From Gammaproteobacteria bacterium (GTDB lineage Bacteria; Pseudomonadota; Gammaproteobacteria; PS1; Pseudothioglobaceae): 13,575 bases of DNA. The stretch is taken from NCBI GenBank assembly GCA_015658965.1, contig DQNX01000166.1:1-13575 (forward strand), read 5' to 3'. This document shows positions 9,001 to 13,575 of this stretch, in pieces. The position numbers and the translations under genes were made by a program. Below the pieces are notes generated by a model. That model had not been told where the DNA came from. It saw only the letters and a program-made list of their open reading frames with translations, and made no database searches. The first letter of the stretch is position 1; each line of letters begins with the position of its first letter.

Positions 9001-10090
9001 TTTGAGTGTCATCCAAACGTAATGTATCTGAGATATAAGCACCACCTTTAGATTCATTAATATAGAGAATTTCAATTTTCTTAACTTTGTCAACACGTAG
9101 GACTTCTAACACTTCCTCGGAAATAACCGTATTTGCTGCAAATAAAATTTCACCAGTTTCTTTGTCAATAAGGTCTTGTGAGATAACTTTATCTAATAAG
9201 TATTCCAGTGGTGCATTGATTGATTTAACCCCAGCATTTTCCAGTATTTTTGTATGCTTGGCAGTAATACGACGGCCTTTTTCAACAACAACATCTTTGC
9301 CTGATTTAATATCAAACTCTGCAATTACACCACGTAGTTTGCTTGGTAAAAGTCCAATATCACAAGATTTTGCTTTAAGCTTAATGCTGGTTTTTGCAAA
9401 GAATGTGTCTAGAATTTCAATTGCACTTAAACCCATCGCACGTAGAAGTGTTGTGACTGGTAATTTACGACGACGGTCAATTCGTGCATATAAATGTTCA
9501 TGATGATCAAATTCAAAATCTAACCACGAACCACGGTAAGGAATAACACGAGATGAGAATAAGATTTTGCCTGAAGAGTGGGTTTTACCCTTATCGTGTT
9601 CAAAAATAACACCTGGAGACCGGTGTAATTGCGACACCACGACACGTTCTGTACCATTAATAACAAAAGTACCGGTATCGGTCATTAGAGGTAGTTGCCC
9701 TAAGTAAACATCTTCTTCTATGATTTGTTTAACTCGGCGTTTTTTCTTTAAGGTTGAACCATTCTTATCAAATAAGACAAGGTTTAGTTTAACTCGTAGT
9801 GTTGAGGCAAAAGTGACGCCTCGTAATTTACACTCTTCGACGTTAAATTTTGGTTTTTGTAATTCGTAATCGACATATTCAATTTCGGCATAACCGTTAA
9901 CTGCCGTTATCGGAAAAACGGATTGAAATACTGCATGTAGGCCGACATCTTTTTTTGTTTTTTCACCCGCTTGGATAAAGCCATTAAATGAATTGATCTG
10001 GATAGCCAGTAAGTCTGGCTCGGTTAAAATTGATTCTCTTGACCCAAAATTATTTCTAATTCGCTTTTTTTCAGTGAATGAATAAGCCAT
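6008..10090 (-). CDS. rpoB: DNA-directed RNA polymerase subunit beta
   Basis: This is the second catalytic subunit of RNA polymerase. The N terminus (MAYSFTEKKRIRNNFG) and the lobe motif LMTDTGTFVINGTERV are typical. The rifampicin pocket is at about 513-539, with D522, H532 and S537 equivalent to E. coli 516, 526 and 531 and all unmutated. V524 and G529 differ from the E. coli residues N518 and E523. The active-site block GDKMAGRHGNKG carries K1084, equivalent to E. coli K1073. The C-terminal motif HARSTGPYSLVTQQPL is present. Length is 1360 aa against 1342 in E. coli. The ATG at 10090 has GAGG five bases upstream. Another ATG at 10094 is out of frame and reaches a stop after seven codons, so it is not the start. 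The gene follows a 156-bp hairpin-rich spacer after rplL. Confidence 0.98.
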   Translation of the reverse strand: MAYSFTEKKRIRNNFGSRESILTEPDLLAIQINSFNGFIQAGEKTKKDVGLHAVFQSVFPITAVNGYAEIEYVDYELQKPKFNVEECKLRGVTFASTLRVKLNLVLFDKNGSTLKKKRRVKQIIEEDVYLGQLPLMTDTGTFVINGTERVVVSQLHRSPGVIFEHDKGKTHSSGKILFSSRVIPYRGSWLDFEFDHHEHLYARIDRRRKLPVTTLLRAMGLSAIEILDTFFAKTSIKLKAKSCDIGLLPSKLRGVIAEFDIKSGKDVVVEKGRRITAKHTKILENAGVKSINAPLEYLLDKVISQDLIDKETGEILFAANTVISEEVLEVLRVDKVKKIEILYINESKGGAYISDTLRLDDTQTELEARMSIYHVMRPGEPATEDAVNLLFNNLFFKNERYDLSRVGRMKLNRRLGIQSETGEHVLTNDDIVSVLKLLIDIKNGNDSVDDVDTLANRRVRAIGEMIENQFRIGLVRVEKSVKEGLNLAETDELTPQDLINSKPVSAAVREFFGSSQLSQFMDQVNPLSGVTHKRRISALGPGGLTRERAGFEVRDVHPSHYGRLCPIETPEGPNIGLINTLAVYAKTNNFGFLETPYQIVKNGKVTDDVIYVSAIDELEQTIAQANATVNDKGQLMDDLIPCRRKNEFVLVNSEDVTLIDIDSKQIASVAASLIPFLEHDDANRALMGSNMQRQAVPVLKAEKPLVGTGIERVVAIDSRVCVIAKHGGVVEAVDASRIVIRVDSKQAKAGELGVDIYNLAKYSRSNQNTCINQKPLVRTGDKIAEGDVLADGPSTDMGELALGQNMKIAFMPWNGYNFEDSILISERVVQEDRYTTIHIEELTAYSRDTKLGPEEITADIPNVSESALAKLDEVGVVYVGARVKGGDILVGKVTPKSETVLSPEEKLLRAIFGEKANSVKDTSLRIGASKSGVVIDVQVFTRDRVEKDARAISIDEDRLAKIRKDIDDEFGIIDGDIYRRVRLKLSGNVVTKGAGKIKAGDKLNAKVMKPLDNADVAKLKVEDDETNKEVAALVKQAKAKQVEFDKFFENERAKIAEGAELPPGVMKMVKVYVATRKTLQVGDKMAGRHGNKGVISRVNPVEDMPYLADGSTVDVVLNPLGVPSRMNVGQVLEVHLGYAAKGLGYKIAAMLDEKRTEMVKEIRDFLDKVYNSYGKQEDLVSFSDEEIIELANNLREGVPMATPVFDGIKEDDIKSLLKLADLPESGQEQLYDGRTGEAFDRLVTVGYMHMLKLNHLVDDKMHARSTGPYSLVTQQPLSGKAQFGGQRFGEMEVWALEAYGAAHTLREMLTVKSDDVAGRAKMYKSIVDGVNITESVMPESFNVLVKEIRSLGIDVELEQH

Positions 10091-10114
10091 GCATACCTCG
10101 TATTAGTTGATTAT

Positions 10115-10168
10115 TAGAGACCTTTACATAAATAAGAATGGTTATTCATATTTATGCAAAGGTTTCTA
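10115..10168 (-). promoter_or_regulatory. Long RNA hairpin before rpoB, probable RNase III processing site
   Basis: As minus-strand RNA, 10162-10149 pairs with 10134-10121 for 14 bp (one G.U). After one U.U mismatch a further 4 bp (GAAU/AUUC) closes an AACC loop. The base extends by about five more pairs around one A.C mismatch, to 10168/10115. The total is roughly 23 bp of near-continuous helix. In E. coli an RNase III cut site occupies this same rplL-rpoB spacer. Position and helix length support the same role here, which remains an inference. Confidence 0.6.
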
Positions 10169-10174
10169 TTATGT

Positions 10175-10194
10175 GTAAGAATTTTTGATCTTAC
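10175..10194 (-). other. Small hairpin between attenuator and RNase III-type hairpin
   Basis: GTAAGA and TCTTAC form a 6-bp perfect stem with an 8-base loop (TCAAAAAT on the minus strand). It lies just downstream of the attenuator-like terminator. No function can be assigned; it may simply help to isolate the flanking structures. Confidence 0.4.
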
Positions 10195-10229
10195 GATAAA
10201 ACACCAAAATCCCCTTGTGGGGATTTTGG
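10195..10229 (-). terminator. Attenuator-like terminator between rplL and rpoB
   Basis: An 11-bp perfect stem (CCAAAATCCCC with GGGGATTTTGG, 10229-10219 and 10214-10204) closes an ACAA loop. On the minus strand it is followed by the modest U-run TGTTTTAT. It begins 18 bp after the rplL stop. In E. coli an attenuator in this spacer lets most polymerases stop after rplL, so that L7/L12 is made in excess over beta/beta'. The short interrupted U-run fits partial rather than full termination. Confidence 0.75.
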
Positions 10230-10246
10230 GTAACACACAGAACTAA

Positions 10247-10618
10247 TTATTTAAGTTCTACGCTAGCGCCAGCTTCTTCAAGTTGCTTTTTAACATCTTC
10301 AGCTTCAGCTTTATCAACACCTTCTTTAATTGGTGTTGGTGCCGCTTCAACCATGTCTTTAGCCTCTTTAAGACCTAAGCCAGTGATGCCACGTACTGCT
10401 TTAATAACCGCAACTTTCTTCTCACCGAACGATGTTAATACAACATCGAACTCTGATTGCTCTTCTACTGCTGCACCTGCTTCAACGGCTGCGGCTGGTG
10501 CTGCTACTGCTGCTGCAGATACACCGAACTTCTCTTCCATTGCTGAAACTAATTCAACAACATCCATTACAGACATGTCTGCAATTGCATTTAAAATATC
10601 GTCATTTGATAATGCCAT
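10247..10618 (-). CDS. rplL: 50S ribosomal protein L7/L12
   Basis: This is the mobile stalk protein of the large subunit, which binds as dimers to the L10 C-terminal helix and recruits translation GTPases. The 123-aa protein has the dimerising N-terminal domain (1-33), an Ala-rich flexible hinge (about 34-53) and a C-terminal factor-binding domain. The latter contains GEKKVAVIKAVR and GLGLKEAKDMVE. The start at 10618 has a strong AAGGAG eight bases upstream. It lies 27 bp after rplJ in the same transcript and is followed by the attenuator, consistent with the extra copies of L12 the ribosome needs. Confidence 0.97.
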   Translation of the reverse strand: MALSNDDILNAIADMSVMDVVELVSAMEEKFGVSAAAVAAPAAAVEAGAAVEEQSEFDVVLTSFGEKKVAVIKAVRGITGLGLKEAKDMVEAAPTPIKEGVDKAEAEDVKKQLEEAGASVELK

Positions 10619-10645
10619 GATATTTACTCCTTTTATATTAATTAA

Positions 10646-11167
10646 TTATTGTTTTTGTTGTGCTACTGCTGATACCACTCGAGTTACTTTTGTCGGAACT
10701 TCGTTTAAAGTTCTTGCTAGTTTCTCAACCGGTGCTAACATAAGCGCCATAACCAAACTAATCGCTTGATCTTTAGTTGGTAAGTCTGCGATACGTTTTA
10801 GCTGATCTGCTTCCACAAATTCACCTGAAACACCCAAACCTTTAACGACTAAATCTTCATTATCTTTAACAAAGTTATTGAAGACACGTGCAACTGCGCC
10901 TGGATCTTCTTGAGAAAATCCAAGAATTACCGGTCCGCTAAGAACGGGTAATACACATTCGCATTCAGTCTTCGCCAGTGCTTTTTTTGCTAAAGTATTC
11001 TTTACGACACGTAAAGAAACATCTGCATCCAAAGCATCTGAACGAAGCATCGTCATTTGTCCAACTGTCAATCCGCGATACTCAGCTACGCCAACAGAAA
11101 TTGCACTATTAGCTAGTGAATTTACTTGTTCGACAACAACTTTTTTTGCTTCAAGATTTAGAGCCAT
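10646..11167 (-). CDS. rplJ: 50S ribosomal protein L10
   Basis: This is the base of the ribosomal stalk: its N-terminal domain binds 23S rRNA next to L11 and its C-terminal helix holds the L12 dimers. The 173-aa product starts MALNLEAKK and contains EYRGLTV, the RVVKNTLAKKAL segment (about 53-64) and SGPVILGF. It ends in the long helix from about residue 130 (DQAISLVMALMLAPVEKLARTL). It is slightly longer than the 165-aa E. coli protein. The ATG at 11167 is preceded by CAGGAGAGG. Translation is probably repressed by the L10-L12 complex acting on the leader at 11168-11356. Confidence 0.96.
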   Translation of the reverse strand: MALNLEAKKVVVEQVNSLANSAISVGVAEYRGLTVGQMTMLRSDALDADVSLRVVKNTLAKKALAKTECECVLPVLSGPVILGFSQEDPGAVARVFNNFVKDNEDLVVKGLGVSGEFVEADQLKRIADLPTKDQAISLVMALMLAPVEKLARTLNEVPTKVTRVVSAVAQQKQ

Positions 11168-11356
11168 TTGCCTCTCCTGAACAGTTTATAAAAAGAAAGT
11201 CATATTATTACAACTTTCGCCATAGAGTACTTACGTACCCTCTACATAGGCAGATTGTGCTACCAATCATTTAGGTCAAAATCCCAGGAGGAATAATGAC
11301 ACCTATGGTCTTTGAGGAACGCAAGGTAACACCCTACGACCCAAAGAATTCTTTTA
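11168..11356 (-). promoter_or_regulatory. L10 leader (autogenous translational control of rplJ-rplL)
   Basis: This 189-bp non-coding stretch between rplA and rplJ is where gammaproteobacteria carry the L10 leader. Visible pairings on the minus RNA include ACCAUAGG (11309-11302) with CCUA/UGGU (11275-11262), an 8-bp helix with a 6-base bulge. A competing pairing joins CAUAGG (11307-11302) with CCUAUG (11250-11245). A hairpin at 11245-11224 (UAGAG/CUCUA plus UAC/GUA) closes a GUAA tetraloop. CUCCUG at 11290-11285 is exactly complementary to the rplJ Shine-Dalgarno CAGGAG (11179-11174). These features fit a leader that switches between an open and a closed ribosome binding site. The identification rests on position and structure, not on a covariance model. 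Confidence 0.65.
11185..11213 (-). promoter_or_regulatory. Possible promoter just upstream of rplJ
   Basis: On the minus strand TTGTAA (11213-11208, 4 of 6 to the -35 consensus), a 17-bp spacer and TATAAA (11190-11185, 5 of 6) make a plausible sigma-70 promoter. Transcription would start close to the rplJ Shine-Dalgarno, giving mRNA without the L10 leader. AT-rich leaders produce such matches by chance, so this is weak. Confidence 0.25.
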
Positions 11357-12052
11357 CTAAATATCTAGCGTTGCTAAATCAACACAGATGCCTACACCCA
11401 TAGTTGAAGAGACGCTTACTTTTTTAAAGTACACACCTTTAGCAGAGCTTGGTTTGGCTTTTTTAAGAGCTTCCATCAATGACTGAATATTTTCAGTCAA
11501 TGCTTGCACATCAAAAGAGGCCTTACCAACGCCTGCATGAATAATAGCAGCCTTGTCAGTACGGTAACGTACTTGACCTGATTTAGCATTGTTAACTGCC
11601 GTTGCGACATCTGGTGTTACTGTGCCAACCTTAGGATTAGGCATTAGACCGCGTGGGCCTAGTAACTGACCTAAACGACCAACAACACCCATAGCATCTG
11701 GTGAAGCAATAACAACATCGTAATTAAGATCGCCTTCTTGCATCGCTTTCATCAAGTCTTCCATGCCAACCACATCTGCACCTGCCGCTTCAGCTTTAGC
11801 AACGTTGTCACCTTGTGTAAAGACCGCAACACGAACCGTTTTACCGGTACCATTTGGCAATACTACTGCGCCGCGTACATTTTGGTCAGACTTCTTAGAA
11901 TCAACACCTAGGTTAACACTGATGTCAATTGATTCGTCAAATTTTGCTGTTGCACATTCTTTAACTAATGCCAATGCTTCTTCAATTGAATAGCGCTTAC
12001 CCATTTCAACCTTGGCTGCAATGTCTTTTTGTTTTTTTGTTAATTGTGTCAT
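11357..12052 (-). CDS. rplA: 50S ribosomal protein L1
   Basis: L1 binds the mobile L1 stalk of 23S rRNA, helps release the E-site tRNA, and in many bacteria represses its own operon. The 231-aa product (E. coli 234) begins MTQLTKKQKDIAAKV. It contains the typical LLGPRGLMPNPKVGTVT block (about 128-144) and ends with the GVYFKKVSVSSTMG segment. The frame opens earlier, at 12100, but that extension lies inside rplK. The ATG at 12052 has GGAGG nine bases upstream, overlapping the end of rplK, and gives the family's N terminus. Only four bases separate it from the rplK stop, so translation of the two is probably coupled. Confidence 0.96.
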   Translation of the reverse strand: MTQLTKKQKDIAAKVEMGKRYSIEEALALVKECATAKFDESIDISVNLGVDSKKSDQNVRGAVVLPNGTGKTVRVAVFTQGDNVAKAEAAGADVVGMEDLMKAMQEGDLNYDVVIASPDAMGVVGRLGQLLGPRGLMPNPKVGTVTPDVATAVNNAKSGQVRYRTDKAAIIHAGVGKASFDVQALTENIQSLMEALKKAKPSSAKGVYFKKVSVSSTMGVGICVDLATLDI

Positions 12053-12056
12053 CTGC

Positions 12057-12485
12057 TTAAGCCTCCACTTCAATGCCCATCGAACGGGCAGTACCAGCAA
12101 TAATATTTACCGCTGCATCTATGTCATTTGCATTAAGATCTTTCATTTTAATCGTTGCAATTTCTTCAAGTTGTGCGCGAGTAATCTTGCCAACTTTATC
12201 CGTATGAGGCACACCAGAGCCTTTTTTAATACCTGTTACTTTTAAAATTAATGCTGCGGCTGGTGGTGTTTTAGTAATAAAGGTAAAGCTACGATCGCTA
12301 TAAACCGTAATCACTACGGGTACTTTCATACCCTTATCGATGTCTTGTGTTTGTGCATTAAATGCTTTACAGAAATCCATAATATTCACACCGTGTTGTC
12401 CCAATGCAGGGCCTACTGGTGGAGAAGGATTTGCTTCTTGTGCTGGAATCTGCAGCTTTACATAAGATTCAATTTTTTTAGCCAT
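12057..12485 (-). CDS. rplK: 50S ribosomal protein L11
   Basis: L11 forms the base of the GTPase-associated centre with L10 and 23S rRNA and is needed for RelA-dependent stringent signalling. The 142-aa product equals the E. coli length. It has the N-terminal domain with PSPPVGPALGQHGVNIMDFC (about 21-40), the KTPPAA linker (about 72-77) and the C-terminal rRNA-binding domain ending GTARSMGIEVEA. An in-frame ATG at 12512 would add nine residues (MRQKPQGRK) and falls inside a hairpin. The ATG at 12485 has AAGGAAG four bases upstream and gives the conserved MAKK start, so it is chosen. It precedes rplA by four bases. Confidence 0.96.
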   Translation of the reverse strand: MAKKIESYVKLQIPAQEANPSPPVGPALGQHGVNIMDFCKAFNAQTQDIDKGMKVPVVITVYSDRSFTFITKTPPAAALILKVTGIKKGSGVPHTDKVGKITRAQLEEIATIKMKDLNANDIDAAVNIIAGTARSMGIEVEA

Positions 12486-12495
12486 TTTTCTTCCT

Positions 12496-12511
12496 TGAGG
12501 TTTTTGCCTCA
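12496..12511 (-). other. Hairpin next to the rplK ribosome binding site
   Basis: TGAGG and CCTCA form a perfect 5-bp stem with a 6-base loop. On the minus strand its 3' arm directly abuts the AAGGAAG Shine-Dalgarno of rplK. It could modulate initiation or present the site to the L1 operator just upstream. This is short and the role is inferred. Confidence 0.4.
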
Positions 12512-12516
12512 TGTTT

Positions 12517-12542
12517 GGGTACAGACGCCTATTCAGCTCCCC
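12517..12542 (-). promoter_or_regulatory. Probable L1 binding site in the rplK leader
   Basis: The minus RNA can fold as GGG (12542-12540) with CCC (12519-12517), enclosing GCU (12537-12535) with GGC (12529-12527) around a GAAUA loop. The asymmetric internal loop is GA opposite GUCUGUA. In E. coli, L1 represses the rplK-rplA pair by binding a hairpin with an asymmetric internal loop at this place in the leader. Placement and layout fit, but the stems are short and no alignment was made. Confidence 0.45.
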
Positions 12543-12572
12543 TGTTAAATCACAACCCGAGGGCTGCTTTTT

Positions 12573-13106
12573 TTAAGTTTTCTCTACTTGGGAAAACTCA
12601 AGCTCTACTGAAGTTGTGCGTCCAAAAATCAACACCTCAACTTTCAATACATTTTTTTCGTAATCAACCGCTTCAACGGTACCATTAAATTCGTTAAATG
12701 GTCCATCAATCACCAAGATCTCTTCACCCGGTTGGTAAGCCACTTTAGGCTTTGGCTTGTCAGCACCTTCTTGTACGCGTGCCATAATCTTATCGACTTC
12801 ACGCTGTGTAATGGGGGAGGGTTTTCCTGATGAGCCACCAATAAAGCCAATCACGTTATTGGTATTTTTTACCAACAACCAGCTTGGTTCAGTTAACTCC
12901 ATATTGACTAGCATGTAACCCGGAAAAAACTTACGTTCGGCCGTTTTCTTTTGACCGTCTTTCAGTTCTACCACCTGCTCAGTCGGAATCATAACATCGC
13001 TAACCAAATCTTCCAAACCTTCTCTTGCAACGGATTCTTCAATCGCAATTTTAACTTTGGCTTCATAACCACTTCTTGCATGAAGAACATACCATCTTTT
13101 AGCCAT
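12573..13106 (-). CDS. nusG: Transcription termination/antitermination factor NusG
   Basis: NusG binds RNA polymerase through its N-terminal domain, suppresses pausing, and uses its C-terminal KOW domain to contact Rho or ribosomal protein S10. The 177-aa product begins MAKRWYVLHARSGYE. It carries the polymerase-binding block KFFPGYMLVNM (59-69) and the segment VIGFIGGSSGKPSPI (85-99). A KOW domain runs from about 127 (PGEEILVIDGPFNEF) through NGTVEAVD. Length matches the E. coli family (181 aa). The ATG at 13106 has AAAGGA, which overlaps the secE stop codon; nine bases lie between the genes, so translation is probably coupled. Confidence 0.97.
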   Translation of the reverse strand: MAKRWYVLHARSGYEAKVKIAIEESVAREGLEDLVSDVMIPTEQVVELKDGQKKTAERKFFPGYMLVNMELTEPSWLLVKNTNNVIGFIGGSSGKPSPITQREVDKIMARVQEGADKPKPKVAYQPGEEILVIDGPFNEFNGTVEAVDYEKNVLKVEVLIFGRTTSVELEFSQVEKT

Positions 13107-13115
13107 CGTATTCCT

Positions 13116-13490
13116 TTAGTTTGTGACGAGCTGAACAGCCCAAGTTAGAATTGCATCAACAATCCATAAGAAAATTGCCACAATAACAACTGCAATCATA
13201 ATCATGCCAGTTGTCTTAATGGTTTCATCTTTTGTTGGCCAAACAACTTTACGTAATTCAATTTTTGTTTCTTTAAAAAACGTATTTAAACGAGCACCTT
13301 GTGGCGATTTGAAAAATACAAACGCTGCCAATACTAGTCCCGCTAATAAAGCCAATACTTTATATAGCGTTGTGTTTAACCCCAATGGATCTATATAGAA
13401 CAGCGCAAAAAAACCCACCACAATTAGGATTGATACAATCATTCCTACGGATGACTCTGTCTTTACTGGACTTTCTACTTTCTTACTCAC
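13116..13490 (-). CDS. secE: Preprotein translocase subunit SecE
   Basis: SecE clamps the SecYEG protein-conducting channel in the inner membrane. The 124-aa protein has three predicted membrane helices (about 15-33, 42-61 and 94-117), as in enteric SecE rather than the single-helix form. Before the third helix come the amphipathic helix and the conserved ELRKVVWPTKDET segment (78-90). Translation starts at GTG (13490-13488). An ATG two bases upstream is out of frame and meets TGA at once, so it cannot be used. AAGGTG lies four bases ahead of the GTG. Only 15 bp separate it from the tRNA-Trp gene, and nine from nusG. Confidence 0.96.
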   Translation of the reverse strand: MSKKVESPVKTESSVGMIVSILIVVGFFALFYIDPLGLNTTLYKVLALLAGLVLAAFVFFKSPQGARLNTFFKETKIELRKVVWPTKDETIKTTGMIMIAVVIVAIFLWIVDAILTWAVQLVTN

Positions 13491-13505
13491 ATTACACCTT
13501 TAATA

Positions 13506-13575
13506 TGGCAGGCAAGGAGGGACTCGAACCCCCAACCAACGGTTTTGGAAACCGCCACTCTACCAGTTGAGCCAC
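13506..13575 (-). tRNA. tRNA-Trp (anticodon CCA), 5' end cut by the window edge
   Basis: The minus strand reads a cloverleaf from position 7 to the encoded 3' CCA. It has D stem GCTC/GAGT, anticodon stem GCGGT/ACCGT and loop TTCCAAA with anticodon CCA at 13548-13546. The T arm is GGGGG-TTCGAGT-CCCTC, followed by the acceptor strand CTTGCCT, discriminator G and CCA. About six 5' bases (predicted AGGCAA, from pairing with the acceptor strand) lie outside the window. A tRNA-Trp between tuf and secE is a common arrangement in gammaproteobacteria, so tuf may be next. Confidence 0.95.

Noticed and set aside
9087..9503. 138-aa plus-strand open frame opposite rpoB
   Set aside because: It is antisense to a conserved coding region and has no recognisable domain; such frames are expected by chance in a 4-kb gene.
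10215..10769. 184-aa plus-strand open frame opposite rplL and rplJ
   Set aside because: It is a low-complexity Ser/Thr/Ala-rich antisense shadow of two clear ribosomal protein genes, with no ribosome binding site.
12052..12100. Longer rplA start at 12100
   Set aside because: It would overlap rplK and add 16 residues not found in L1; the ATG at 12052 has a good ribosome binding site and the family N terminus.
12486..12512. Longer rplK start at 12512
   Set aside because: The extra MRQKPQGRK is foreign to L11 and lies in the leader hairpin; the start at 12485 gives the standard 142 aa.
12553..12574. Plus-strand intrinsic terminator (CAACC-CGAG-GGCTG followed by seven T)
   Set aside because: Read on the plus strand the stem contains an A.C mismatch and no plus-strand gene leads into it. 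As minus RNA the same bases pair with a G.U wobble, and the T-run is simply the complement of the end of nusG.
12573..12611. Internal rplK promoter (TTGAGT-17 bp-ACTTAA) at the end of nusG
   Set aside because: The -10 match is poor. E. coli has a promoter before rplK, but nothing convincing is visible here.
13370..13570. Plus-strand 66-aa frame spanning the tRNA-Trp complement
   Set aside because: It reads GLEPPTNGFGNRHST through the tRNA, a well-known spurious translation of antisense tRNA sequence.

Overview
The window is an ordinary chromosomal core region from a bacterium, most likely a low-GC gammaproteobacterium. It holds the secE-nusG-rplKAJL-rpoBC transcription/translation operon, read entirely on the minus strand, followed by trpE and the first codons of one more gene. 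The gammaproteobacterial assignment rests on three things. RpoB (1360 aa), RpoC (1391 aa), L10, L7/L12, L11, L1, NusG and three-helix SecE closely match the Escherichia/Pseudomonas proteins. RpoC is long enough to carry the gammaproteobacterial trigger-loop insertion. TrpE is of the Pseudomonas-like stand-alone type. The AT-rich base composition would fit a marine or symbiotic sulfur-oxidiser-like lineage, but that placement is a guess.

Layout, in transcription order (right to left). A tRNA-Trp(CCA) is cut by the right edge (13575-13506). Fifteen bases later comes secE (13490-13116, GTG start), then nusG (13106-12573). A short structured spacer carries a probable L1 autoregulatory site in front of rplK (12485-12057), followed by rplA (12052-11357). 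A 189-bp leader that looks like the L10 translational operator precedes rplJ (11167-10646) and rplL (10618-10247). A 156-bp spacer made almost entirely of hairpins (an attenuator-like terminator, a small hairpin and a long RNase III-type hairpin) separates rplL from rpoB (10090-6008) and rpoC (5994-1819). A strong terminator at 1759-1794 closes the operon.

After it, trpE (1679-225) has its own extended -10 promoter and no Trp-codon leader peptide. Beyond trpE, a 201-bp spacer holds a large imperfect inverted repeat enclosing a perfect 9-bp inverted repeat, followed by a T-run. Next comes a strong ribosome binding site and the start of a gene (MKKTISY...) that leaves the left edge.

The operon genes supply the beta and beta' subunits of RNA polymerase, the elongation factor NusG, the ribosomal stalk (L10, L12), its base (L11) and L1, and the translocon subunit SecE. 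Expression seems to be balanced by three RNA devices visible in the spacers: the L1 site, the L10 leader and the rplL/rpoB attenuator with processing hairpin. I found no mobile element, CRISPR array, defence system or clearly novel system. The points worth a second look are all in the spacers.
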